The translations under genes were made by a program, and so were the position numbers. A DNA stretch of 7,009 nucleotides from Collinsella sp. GTDB taxonomy: Bacteria; Actinomycetota; Coriobacteriia; Coriobacteriales; Coriobacteriaceae. Positions 1 to 6,055 of the stretch are shown here, one piece after another. The first letter of the stretch is position 1; each line of letters opens with the position of its first letter. The notes beneath the pieces are model-generated. The model did not search any database, was not told the origin of the DNA, and saw only the letters and a program-made list of their open reading frames with translations. Location: assembly GCA_031295725.1 (NCBI GenBank), contig JAUMNV010000124.1, forward strand, positions 1 through 7,009, read 5' to 3'.

Positions 1-1
1 C

Positions 2-1858
2 AACGCCGTTGACGAGGCGCGCCAGGGCTACGGCAAGCTCATCACCCTTACCGCCTTTCGCGATGGTTCCATTCAGGTAGAGGACAACGGCCGCGGCTGC
101 CCGCTCGACTGGAACCCCTCCGAGAAGCGCTTTAACTGGGAACTCGTCTTTTGCGAGCTCTACGCCGGCGGCAAATACAACAATAACCAGGGCGGCGACT
201 ACGACTTCTCGCTCGGCACCAACGGCCTGGGCTCATGCGCAACCCAGTACGCCTCCGAATACATGGACGTCACGGTTTGGCGCGACGGCAACAAGTACTC
301 CCTGCACTTTAAGAAGGGCAAGGTCGTCGGCGCCAAAAAGAAGGCACTCGAGATTGAGCCCAGCGGCGAGGATCGCACCGGCACCACCATTAAGTGGCGT
401 CCCGATCTTGAGGTCTTTACCTCCATCAGCATCCCCCACGATTGGTATCGCGAGACAATGCGCCGCCAGGCCGTGGTCAACGCCAACGTGACCTTCCGCC
501 TGCGTATCGAGGGCGACGATGGCGAGTTTTCCGAAGAGGATTTTTGCTATCCCAAGGGCATCGAGGACTACGTGCTCGAGAAGGTCGGTACCGACTACCT
601 CACCGAGCCCTTCTTTATCGAGGCCGATCGCCGTGGTCGCGACCGCGAGGACTTGCCCGATTACAACGTCAAGATCACGGCGTGCCTGTGCTTCTCGCGC
701 ACCTTCCAGATGCAGGAGTACTACCACAACTCCTCGTGGCTCGAGAACGGCGGCTCACCCGAGAAGGCGGCCCGCAGCGCGCTGACCAGCGCGATCGACG
801 CCTACATCAAGGGCCAGGGCAAGTACAACAAGAACGAGAGCTCCATCAAATGGCAGGATGTCCAGGACTGCCTGGTGCTGGTGACCAACTGCTTCTCCAC
901 CCAGACCTCCTACGAGAACCAGACCAAGAAGGCCATCAACAACCGCTTCATCCAGCAGGCCATGACGGCGTTCTTCAAGGAGCGCCTGGCGACCTACCTG
1001 ATCGAGAACAAAGACGCCGCCAACAAGATCATGGAGCAGGTGCTCATCAACAAGCGCTCGCGCGAGAACGCCGAGAAGACCCGCCAGAGCATCAAGACCA
1101 ACCTGCAGCAGAAGACCGACATGGCCAACCGCGTGCAGAAGTTCATCGACTGCCGCTCCAAGGACAAGACCCGCCGCGAAGTCTACATCGTGGAGGGCGA
1201 CTCGGCGGCGGGCGCCATCCGCACCTCGCGCGATGCCGAGTTCCAGGGTGTTATGCCCGTCCGCGGTAAGATCCTCAACTGCCTAAAGGAAGACTATCCG
1301 CGCATCTTTAAGTCCGACATCATCATGGACCTCATGCGCGTGCTGGGCTGCGGCGTGGAGATCAAAGACAAGCGCATCAAGAACCTCGGCGCCTTTGACC
1401 TGGACAACCTCAACTGGAACAAGGTCATTATCTGTACGGACGCCGACGTCGACGGTTACCACATCCGCACGCTTGTGCTCACCATGCTCTATCGCCTGGT
1501 ACCCACGCTCATCGACGAGGGTTACGTGTATATCGCCGAGTCGCCGCTCTACGAGATCAATTGCAAAGAAAAGACCTACTTTGCCTACACCGAGCTCGAA
1601 AAGAACGGCATCCTCAAAGAAATCGGCGACCAAAAGTGCTCCATCAACCGCTCCAAGGGTCTTGGTGAGAACGATCCGGACATGATGTGGCTCACCACCA
1701 TGAACCCCGAGACGCGCCGCCTCATCAAGGTGGAGCCCGAGGACGTGGCCAAGATGGAATCCATGTTCAACCTGCTGCTGGGCAACGACGAGGCCGGCCG
1801 CAAGCGCCATATCGCCGAGCACGGCAAGGAGTATCTCGACCAGCTGGACCTGCAGTAA
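2..1858 (+). CDS. parE: DNA topoisomerase IV / gyrase-type subunit B, 5' end missing
   Basis: This is the ATPase and TOPRIM subunit of a type IIA topoisomerase, which uses ATP to drive strand passage and relax or decatenate DNA in the cytoplasm. The reading frame is open from base 2, giving 618 residues; roughly the first 40-60 are off the window, including the catalytic Glu expected just before the first visible motif. In order from the first visible residue: NAVDEA (1-6), the ATP-binding EDNGRG (27-32), YAGGKY (54-59) and GTNGLG (72-77). Then come the transducer lysine in YENQTK (about 304-309), the TOPRIM Glu in EGDSAAG (398), PVRGKILN (about 419-426), the metal-binding DADVDG (480-485), and RSKGLGE near the C-terminus. 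It ends in TAA at 1856-1858, 33 bases before the A subunit, so the two are almost certainly co-transcribed. The form resembles the second topoisomerase pair of anaerobic Gram-positives, so parE is more likely than gyrB, but sequence alone does not settle this. Confidence 0.93.
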   Translation, partial: NAVDEARQGYGKLITLTAFRDGSIQVEDNGRGCPLDWNPSEKRFNWELVFCELYAGGKYNNNQGGDYDFSLGTNGLGSCATQYASEYMDVTVWRDGNKYSLHFKKGKVVGAKKKALEIEPSGEDRTGTTIKWRPDLEVFTSISIPHDWYRETMRRQAVVNANVTFRLRIEGDDGEFSEEDFCYPKGIEDYVLEKVGTDYLTEPFFIEADRRGRDREDLPDYNVKITACLCFSRTFQMQEYYHNSSWLENGGSPEKAARSALTSAIDAYIKGQGKYNKNESSIKWQDVQDCLVLVTNCFSTQTSYENQTKKAINNRFIQQAMTAFFKERLATYLIENKDAANKIMEQVLINKRSRENAEKTRQSIKTNLQQKTDMANRVQKFIDCRSKDKTRREVYIVEGDSAAGAIRTSRDAEFQGVMPVRGKILNCLKEDYPRIFKSDIIMDLMRVLGCGVEIKDKRIKNLGAFDLDNLNWNKVIICTDADVDGYHIRTLVLTMLYRLVPTLIDEGYVYIAESPLYEINCKEKTYFAYTELEKNGILKEIGDQKCSINRSKGLGENDPDMMWLTTMNPETRRLIKVEPEDVAKMESMFNLLLGNDEAGRKRHIAEHGKEYLDQLDLQ

Positions 1859-1881
1859 GAGCGGCCCCACAGAAAGCATCA

Positions 1882-1887
1882 AGAGGA
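1882..1887 (+). promoter_or_regulatory. ribosome binding site for the topoisomerase A subunit
   Basis: AGAGGA lies four bases before a GTG codon at 1892. It supports GTG as the start. The first internal ATG is about 40 codons further on, inside the conserved N-terminal segment, and would remove residues found in the family. Confidence 0.6.
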
Positions 1888-1891
1888 AATC

Positions 1892-4132
1892 GTGGCAAAG
1901 AAGAAAACCAGCACCCCAAACAAGAAGAAGCAGGTCAACGCCGATAACGTCATCGGCCTGCACTCGGAGGTCACGGCGCAGCCCATCACGGAGACGCTCG
2001 AAACCAACTACATGCCGTATGCCATGAGCACCAACGTCTCGCGCGCGTTCCCCGAGATCGACGGCTTCAAGCCCTCGCACCGCAAGCTGCTGTACACCAT
2101 GTACAAGATGGGTCTGCTCAAGGGCGAGCGCCAGAAGAGCGCCAACATCGTAGGCCAGACCATGAAGCTCAACCCGCACGGCGACGGCGCCATCTACGAG
2201 ACGATGGTCCGCCTCGCCACGGGCAACGAGGCGCTGCTCGCGCCGTTCGTGGAGTCCAAGGGCAACTTTGGCAAGTACTACTCGGGCGACCTGACCTACG
2301 CCGCCTCGCGTTACACCGAGGCCAAGCTCTCCCCCATCTGCGCCGAGATCTTCAAGGACATCGACAAGGACCCGGTCGACTTCGTGGACAGCTACGACGG
2401 CGCCATGAAGGAACCGCGCCTGCTGCCCACCACCTTCCCCAACATCCTGGTGTCGGCCAACAAGGGCATCGGCGTCGCCATGGCGTCCGATATCTGCGGC
2501 TTCAACCTCAACGAGGTATGCACCGCTACCATGCACTATCTCGAGGACCCCGACTGCGACCTGCTCGAGTACATGCCCATGCCCGACTTCTCCACCGGCG
2601 GCGAGATCATCTACCGCCGCGAGGAGATGGAGCGCATCATCGAGACGGGCCTGGGCAGCTTCCAGATCCGCTCGCGCTGGCGGTGGGTCCCCGAAGAGCG
2701 CATCATCGAGGTCTACGAGATCCCCTACACCACCAAGACCGACGTCATCATCGACCGCATCGTCAAGCTCTCCAAGGAGGGCAAGGTGCGCGAGATCGCC
2801 GACATCCGCGACGAGACCGACCTCTCCGGCCTGCGCATCGCCATCGACCTCAAGCGCGGCGTGGACCCCGAGAAGCTCATGGCCAAGCTCTATCGCACCA
2901 CCACGCTGCAGGACTCGTTCTCCTGCAACTTCAACGTCCTGGTGGACGGCTATCCCCGCGTCATGGGCGTGCGCCAGATCCTGCATGAGTGGGTCGCGTG
3001 GCGCATCCAGTCCACGCGCCGCCGCGTGAACTTCGATTTGGGCAAAAAGTCCGAGCGCCTGCACCTGCTGCACGGCCTCGAGGCGATCCTGCTCGACATC
3101 GACAAGGCCATCGCCATCATCCGCGGCACCAAACTCGAGGCCGAGGTAGTCCCCAACCTGATGCGCGGATTTGATATCGACGAGACCCAGGCCGAGTTCG
3201 TGGCCGAGCTCAAGCTGCGCAACATCAACGAGGAGTACATCCTCAACCGCACCAAGGATATCGCCAAGCTCGAGGCCGAGATCGCCGAGCTGGAGGAGAT
3301 CCTCTCGAACGAGGACAACATCAAGAAGGTCATCCGCGACGAGCTGGCCGCAGTCAACAAGAAGTACGTCATGCCGCGCCGCACGGGCAGGATCGAGCCG
3401 TCCGACGTCATCGAGGTGAGCCTGGAGCCCGAGGTCGAGGAGTACCCGGTCACCATCATGCTCTCGCGCGAGGGCTACCTCAAGAAGATGACGGACCGCG
3501 TGCTCAAGAAGGGCGCCGCCCTCAAGTACAAGGACGGCGACGAGCCCTTCATCGAGTTCCCGTCCGCCAACACGCACGAGCTTTTGGTGTTCACCAACAA
3601 GAGCCAGGTGTACAAGTGCAAGGTCGCGGCGTTCGAGGACACCAAATCCGCGCAGCTGGGATCGTATCTGGCCACGGACCTCGAGATGGAACCCGACGAG
3701 AGCGTCATCTGGGTCATCGACCCCGAGGATTACAAGGCCGACGTGCTGTTCATCTTCGAGAACGGCCGCGCGGTGCGCGTCGCGCTTGCCGGGTACGTCA
3801 CCAAGACAAACCGCAAGCGCCTCAAGAACGCCATCTACGGCGGCAGCAAGCTGCTGTACGCCCAGGTGCTCAAGAAGGACCGCAACGTCGCGCTGGTCTC
3901 GAGCGACTACCGCCTGATGAACTTCAACACGTCGCTGCTCAAGACCAAGACGACCACCAACACGCAGGGCGTCCAGGCCTTTACCGCCAAGAAGGGCCGC
4001 TCGGTCACCACCGTCGGCACAACCGAAGAGATCCTTGGCGCCGGCGTCTCGGCCGAGAAGTTCACCGCGCAGAGCCTCCCCTCAGCCGGTGCCCTCATGA
4101 AAGAAAACGACATGCCGAGTTTGTTTGATTAG
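1892..4132 (+). CDS. parC: DNA topoisomerase IV / gyrase-type subunit A
   Basis: This is the DNA cleavage and religation subunit that pairs with the upstream B subunit as an A2B2 enzyme. It is 746 residues from a GTG start. A lysine-rich N-terminus (3-13) is followed by the winged-helix segment with PEIDGFKPSHRKLLY (54-68), then the active site AASRYTEAKL with catalytic Tyr141 next to Arg140 (codon 2312-2314). A tower and coiled-coil region with a heptad-like EAEIAELEE run lies around 461-469, and a C-terminal beta-pinwheel starts near 518 (TIMLSREGYL). I see no gyrase-specific GyrA box (QRRGGKG), which argues for topoisomerase IV-like relaxation and decatenation rather than supercoiling. The quinolone-determining segment reads NPHGDGAIYE (94-103): the position equivalent to E. 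coli GyrA Ser83 is Gly99, and Asp87 is Glu103. The stop is TAG at 4130-4132. The assignment to type IIA subunit A is firm; the parC versus gyrA name is inferred. Confidence 0.94.
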   Translation: MAKKKTSTPNKKKQVNADNVIGLHSEVTAQPITETLETNYMPYAMSTNVSRAFPEIDGFKPSHRKLLYTMYKMGLLKGERQKSANIVGQTMKLNPHGDGAIYETMVRLATGNEALLAPFVESKGNFGKYYSGDLTYAASRYTEAKLSPICAEIFKDIDKDPVDFVDSYDGAMKEPRLLPTTFPNILVSANKGIGVAMASDICGFNLNEVCTATMHYLEDPDCDLLEYMPMPDFSTGGEIIYRREEMERIIETGLGSFQIRSRWRWVPEERIIEVYEIPYTTKTDVIIDRIVKLSKEGKVREIADIRDETDLSGLRIAIDLKRGVDPEKLMAKLYRTTTLQDSFSCNFNVLVDGYPRVMGVRQILHEWVAWRIQSTRRRVNFDLGKKSERLHLLHGLEAILLDIDKAIAIIRGTKLEAEVVPNLMRGFDIDETQAEFVAELKLRNINEEYILNRTKDIAKLEAEIAELEEILSNEDNIKKVIRDELAAVNKKYVMPRRTGRIEPSDVIEVSLEPEVEEYPVTIMLSREGYLKKMTDRVLKKGAALKYKDGDEPFIEFPSANTHELLVFTNKSQVYKCKVAAFEDTKSAQLGSYLATDLEMEPDESVIWVIDPEDYKADVLFIFENGRAVRVALAGYVTKTNRKRLKNAIYGGSKLLYAQVLKKDRNVALVSSDYRLMNFNTSLLKTKTTTNTQGVQAFTAKKGRSVTTVGTTEEILGAGVSAEKFTAQSLPSAGALMKENDMPSLFD

Positions 4133-4165
4133 GACGACGGCAGAACCGCCATGGTTTTACAAAGC

Positions 4166-4208
4166 AGCGGGGCCCGGAGCGCAGCAATATCGCGCCCCGG
4201 GCCCCGCT
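4166..4208 (+). terminator. G+C-rich hairpin after the topoisomerase operon
   Basis: A perfect 12-bp stem (4166-4177 with 4197-4208) is extended, after one A-C mismatch, by four more pairs (4179-4182 with 4192-4195) around a nine-base loop. It starts 34 bases after the stop of the A subunit. No T-run follows on the plus strand, so it is not a classic intrinsic terminator. U-poor hairpin terminators and 3' RNA stabilisers are common in high-GC Gram-positives, and this is inferred to be one or the other. Confidence 0.6.
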
Positions 4209-4271
4209 CGTTGCGGAGGTCATCCTCGGAAATGTCGACGATACGGGGGCTTCCCGCACCGTCCTAAGCCG

Positions 4272-4328
4272 TTAGCAAAACTCGCAAAAGTTAGCAAAAG
4301 TTGCAAAAATTAGCAAAACTTGCAAAGG
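4272..4328 (+). repeat. three tandem 19-bp repeats before a ribosome binding site
   Basis: Three head-to-tail units, 4272-4290, 4291-4309 and 4310-4328, begin TTAGCAAAA and differ from one another at only two or three positions. Each unit is itself a near-duplication of a 9-10 base core, GCAAAA, so the block reads as six half-units. The last unit merges into AAAGGAG, the ribosome binding site of the next gene. Repeats with this phase, about two helical turns, suit a regulator binding along one face of the DNA. The neighbouring gene encoded a winged-helix protein, so autoregulation is a reasonable guess but not shown. Confidence 0.8.
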
Positions 4329-4330
4329 AG
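4324..4330 (+). promoter_or_regulatory. ribosome binding site, AAAGGAG
   Basis: AAAGGAG sits five bases before ATG at 4336. It is a strong site in the correct position, which suggests this was the start of the original ATPase gene. The frame opened by that ATG now stops at 4411 after 25 codons. Confidence 0.6.
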
Positions 4331-4335
4331 CCACC

Positions 4336-4803
4336 ATGGAGTACAGCAAATGGCTCCGCCATGCCAGGCATGCTCGAAGATATTATCGAGCGAACCAAAG
4401 AAGCGGCAGATAGCTACCTTTCACAGTCTCACGCGCGCATGAACGGCGTTCAAATTGGTCCAGTGGGCATCGATTGGACATATGTTCAAGAAGCCCAGGG
4501 CAACTGGCGCACGTGCATGAATGGCATCTTCAGGCAACTCGAGAAGCATGGCATCGGGCTTCTCTCGAAACGACCTATCGAGAGCTTTCCGATAAAGACA
4601 TTGAGTTTTTGCTCGCGATGCTGCCCGATTCTGGCCCCAGCAGGATCTCGGAGATAGCCAAACGCATGGGCGTCGCCAGCAACTACGCAAGCCAATACAA
4701 ACGCCGCCTCCTCGAGGACGGCGTTATCGGGGAACGTGGGCGTGGCCTCGTCGGCTTCGACATCCCCGCGTTCAGAGAATTCTTGAACGAGAAGGCGTTT
4801 TAG
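4336..4803 (+). pseudogene. remnant of an AAA ATPase with C-terminal winged helix
   Basis: Two pieces of one protein lie in different frames. The first, in the frame of ATG 4361, reads MPGMLEDIIERTKEAA and runs to GIGLL near 4561. It resembles the middle of the actinobacterial ATP-binding proteins that normally carry a GxxGxGKT Walker A upstream and an LLxxDE Walker B directly afterwards. The second, in the frame from about 4567 to the TAG at 4801-4803, begins ETTYRELSDKDIEFLLAMLP. It continues through a winged helix (SRISEIAKRMGV, YASQYKRRLLEDGVI, GERGRG) to the C-terminus. Walker A, Walker B and the rest of the ATPase core are not present anywhere nearby. From the start ATG the frame reaches a stop after 25 codons. 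The simplest reading is two internal deletions, one before 4361 and one near 4562, each changing frame. A short winged-helix protein could still be made from ATG 4474 (109 aa), but I see no good ribosome binding site for it. Confidence 0.7.
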
Positions 4804-4833
4804 CACACCGGAATTGTCCGCGGGAGCATCGTT

Positions 4834-4898
4834 GCATGGCAATCAGCATTCCTCCTGGTAAGGGCAGCAAGCATTTCCGCTAGTGCTGATTGCCATGC
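4834..4898. repeat. perfect 15-bp inverted repeat between convergent genes
   Basis: GCATGGCAATCAGCA (4834-4848) is exactly complementary to TGCTGATTGCCATGC (4884-4898), with 35 bases between. It occupies the gap between the ATPase remnant, which ends at 4803, and the minus-strand reductase, which ends at 4912. It could act as a bidirectional 3' hairpin, but the loop is long and no T-run follows on either strand. A recombination or binding site is equally possible. Confidence 0.7.
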
Positions 4899-4911
4899 GC
4901 CCCTCTTGTCC

Positions 4912-5442
4912 TTAGGCGAGCTTGCGGGCGAGCTCTCGCACCCCTTCCAACTTGGGCGACGATGCCATGCTGTCGCGCTCGGTCATGCCGCTGATGGTGA
5001 CAATGCCCTGGTCCTCCCACTTGCAGTACGCGCATGTGGCCCTGTACATAGCAATCGCCGCATCATAGACGCCCTCGCTGTGGCTATCGAGCAAAAGGGC
5101 CGTCTTGGTGAACGGGAAGCCTGTAGCACCGAAGGCGTACAGGCGGTCGATGGCGGCCTTCTCCTGCGCAGTGATATCAAACCAGTAGATAGGCGAAGCG
5201 AAGACAACCATATCGGCGCCTTTCAGCGACTCGATCACGTCGACCATGTCATCCTTCTGCACGCAAGTGCCCTCGTGGGCGAAGCAATACTGACACCCCA
5301 GGCAACCACCGATTTTCTTGCTGGCAACACGGACGACCTCGACCGTATTGCCGCCCTCACGCGCGGTCTCGGCAAACGCCTCGACCATGGTGTCGGTATT
5401 GGCGCCCCTGCGCGGGCTACCACTCAATACAACGATATTCAT
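4912..5442 (-). CDS. flavodoxin family NAD(P)H-dependent FMN oxidoreductase
   Basis: This is a 176-residue flavodoxin-fold protein, predicted to be cytoplasmic, to bind FMN and to pass electrons from NAD(P)H to small acceptors such as quinones or nitro or azo compounds. The N-terminal strand leads into the FMN phosphate loop SGSPRRGANT (7-16). A cysteine cluster follows (Cys47, Cys50, Cys53, Cys60, in GCLGCQYC and GTC), then KDDM (63-66) and the family signature SPIYWFDITAQ.KAAIDR (83-100). A second Cys pair is at 137 and 140. Such clusters are known in the iron-sulfur flavoprotein-like branch of the family, but whether a metal is bound here cannot be said. The length is normal for single-domain members. 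The start is ATG at 5440-5442, with GGGAG about eight bases upstream on the minus strand. The stop is TAA at 4912-4914. It appears to be a single-gene unit; the true substrate is unknown. Confidence 0.9.
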   Translation of the reverse strand: MNIVVLSGSPRRGANTDTMVEAFAETAREGGNTVEVVRVASKKIGGCLGCQYCFAHEGTCVQKDDMVDVIESLKGADMVVFASPIYWFDITAQEKAAIDRLYAFGATGFPFTKTALLLDSHSEGVYDAAIAMYRATCAYCKWEDQGIVTISGMTERDSMASSPKLEGVRELARKLA

Positions 5443-5460
5443 AGAAATCTCCCTCCCTCA

Positions 5461-5478
5461 TGCCGCAGGCGCGCGGCA
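5461..5478 (-). other. small hairpin in the leader of the reductase mRNA
   Basis: TGCCGC (5461-5466) pairs with GCGGCA (5473-5478) around a six-base loop. It lies about 20 bases before the reductase start and just upstream of the ribosome binding site. It may only affect mRNA stability or ribosome loading. Confidence 0.3.
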
Positions 5479-5482
5479 CACA

Positions 5483-5499
5483 TTTTGTTGTAACCAAAA
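5483..5499. promoter_or_regulatory. TTTTG-N7-CAAAA dyad upstream of the reductase
   Basis: Five-base arms, 5483-5487 and 5495-5499, flank a seven-base centre, about 40 bases upstream of the reductase start codon. The A+T-rich dyad stands out in G+C-rich DNA and could be an operator or part of a promoter. I could not find a convincing -35/-10 pair around it. Confidence 0.25.
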
Positions 5500-5588
5500 C
5501 GGATGGAGCTATTCAGTCGTCTGCAGGCCACATCTCTTGTTCGTGTTCTCTAGACAAGGCGCAAACGGTGCTGCACCCCCCTGTCGCG

Positions 5589-5771
5589 CTATATCCCTAC
5601 GCAGTGTTCAGAACCCCTGCTCACCGAGCAGCACCGCGCGAGGTCCAGCACAAGTACGCCTTCCCGGGTACAGGTCTCATGCCCTATGCGGGAGATGAGG
5701 ACCTTCGGGAACACGTCCCCGATGGGCAGAAGCGACGCGAGCTCCCCCTCAAGCATCAAGTTGATGCTCAT
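5589..5771 (-). CDS. small hypothetical protein, 60 residues
   Basis: I do not recognise this protein. From ATG at 5769-5771 it reads MSINLMLEGELASLLPIGDV and continues with FPKVLISRIGHETC to a cysteine-containing C-terminus (CCSV, HCVGI), ending in TAG at 5589-5591. Support for coding is that almost all of the first 33 codons end in G or C, and that GAGAGG lies five to ten bases before the ATG. A possible -10 element (TATATT, 5850-5845 on the minus strand) also lies upstream. The frame stays open further upstream to 5846, but that part is the inverted repeat and is unlikely to be translated. Codon bias weakens towards the end, so this could be the 5' piece of a longer gene that has decayed. 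No domain, signal peptide or membrane segment is clear. Confidence 0.4.
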   Translation of the reverse strand: MSINLMLEGELASLLPIGDVFPKVLISRIGHETCTREGVLVLDLARCCSVSRGSEHCVGI

Positions 5772-5792
5772 ATCGCCTCTCACATACGCTCT

Positions 5793-5843
5793 CCTTCCCG
5801 GTTTCGAAACTCGAATTGATTTAAAGTTTCGAAACCGGGAAGG
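5793..5843. repeat. perfect 19-bp inverted repeat with a palindrome in each arm
   Basis: CCTTCCCGGTTTCGAAACT (5793-5811) is exactly complementary to 5825-5843, with a 13-base A+T-rich centre. Each arm also contains the 10-bp palindrome GTTTCGAAAC, at 5801-5810 and 5826-5835, with centres 25 bases apart. It lies upstream of the small minus-strand gene, across the likely start of its transcript. Two palindromes on a larger dyad suit cooperative binding of two repressor dimers. The same sequence would also form a very stable RNA hairpin. Confidence 0.85.
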
Positions 5844-5844
5844 C

Positions 5845-5850
5845 AATATA
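5845..5850 (-). promoter_or_regulatory. possible -10 element for the small minus-strand gene
   Basis: TATATT on the minus strand matches the -10 consensus at five of six bases. A weak TTCGTT lies 18 bases upstream as a possible -35. Transcription would start near 5838, inside the inverted repeat, so a protein bound there would block it. An alternative pair, TTGCCT and TTAAAT, overlaps the repeat itself. Confidence 0.3.
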
Positions 5851-5919
5851 CAAAAGGATGTGTCGAGGAACGAATCCCAGCCACGTCATGTCGGCAGCGA
5901 TGAAGGGCGCATCCGCGCG

Positions 5920-5928
5920 TGCTACAAT
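5920..5928 (+). promoter_or_regulatory. extended -10 promoter for the yjdF leader
   Basis: TGCTACAAT contains an extended -10 (TGnTACAAT). No good -35 is visible 16-18 bases upstream, which is typical for extended -10 promoters. Transcription would start at about 5934-5936, giving a leader of about 120 nt before the yjdF start at 6056. Confidence 0.55.
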
Positions 5929-5937
5929 GCGGGCATC

Positions 5938-6047
5938 AGAGATGAAAACACAGTCCCCGTCGGGTAGTCGTGGGCGTGCGGGAGTCCGCATCAGTAACCT
6001 GCCTCCTTGGTTGTCCCTTCTCTGCATGGTCATCTACATAAAGGAGG
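5938..6047 (+). ncRNA. candidate yjdF (azaaromatic) riboswitch leader
   Basis: The untranslated leader of yjdF can adopt a multi-helix fold. A closing helix AGATGA (5940-5945) pairs with TCATCT (6030-6035). An inner helix GGTAG (5963-5967) pairs with CTGCC (5999-6003), and a hairpin TGCGG-GAGT-CCGCA (5977-5990) sits inside it. The segment CCTCCTT (6002-6008) is an exact complement of AAGGAGG (6041-6047), the ribosome binding site, and it overlaps the inner helix. The two folds are therefore mutually exclusive: a stabilised aptamer frees the ribosome binding site, and loss of the aptamer hides it. This is the layout of a translational ON switch. The yjdF motif RNA, reported to bind diverse azaaromatic compounds, is the known leader class for yjdF genes in Gram-positives. 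I infer membership from gene, length and fold, not from a covariance-model match. Confidence 0.65.
6040..6047 (+). promoter_or_regulatory. strong yjdF ribosome binding site
   Basis: AAAGGAGG ends eight bases before ATG at 6056. It fixes that start codon. It is also the target of the anti-Shine-Dalgarno segment at 6002-6008. Confidence 0.85.
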
Positions 6048-6055
6048 AACCAGCC

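Noticed and set aside
1283..3577. Long open frame on the minus strand (764 codons)
   Set aside because: It runs across both topoisomerase genes in the antisense direction, has a repetitive Leu/Val/Asp/Gly composition and shows no domains. It follows from G/C-ending codons on the plus strand.
4849..4883. AGGAGGA followed by ATG on the minus strand within the 15-bp inverted repeat
   Set aside because: There is no usable spacer between the purine run and the ATG, and the frame shows no coding bias.
4906..5493. Plus-strand open frame opposite the reductase
   Set aside because: The minus-strand reductase has clear family motifs through the whole stretch, so the plus frame is a shadow.
5460..5819. 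Plus-strand open frame of 119 codons between the reductase and the nested palindrome
   Set aside because: It has no ribosome binding site, no recognisable motif and ordinary random composition, and it ends inside the inverted repeat.
5868..5890. tRNA-like GAATCCCAGCCA segment
   Set aside because: It recalls a tRNA 3' end by chance, but no acceptor stem, T-arm or anticodon arm can be built around it.
5858..6055. Upstream extension of yjdF to an earlier ATG
   Set aside because: The extra residues match nothing in the family and cover an extended -10 promoter and a structured leader. ATG 6056 has a near-perfect ribosome binding site.
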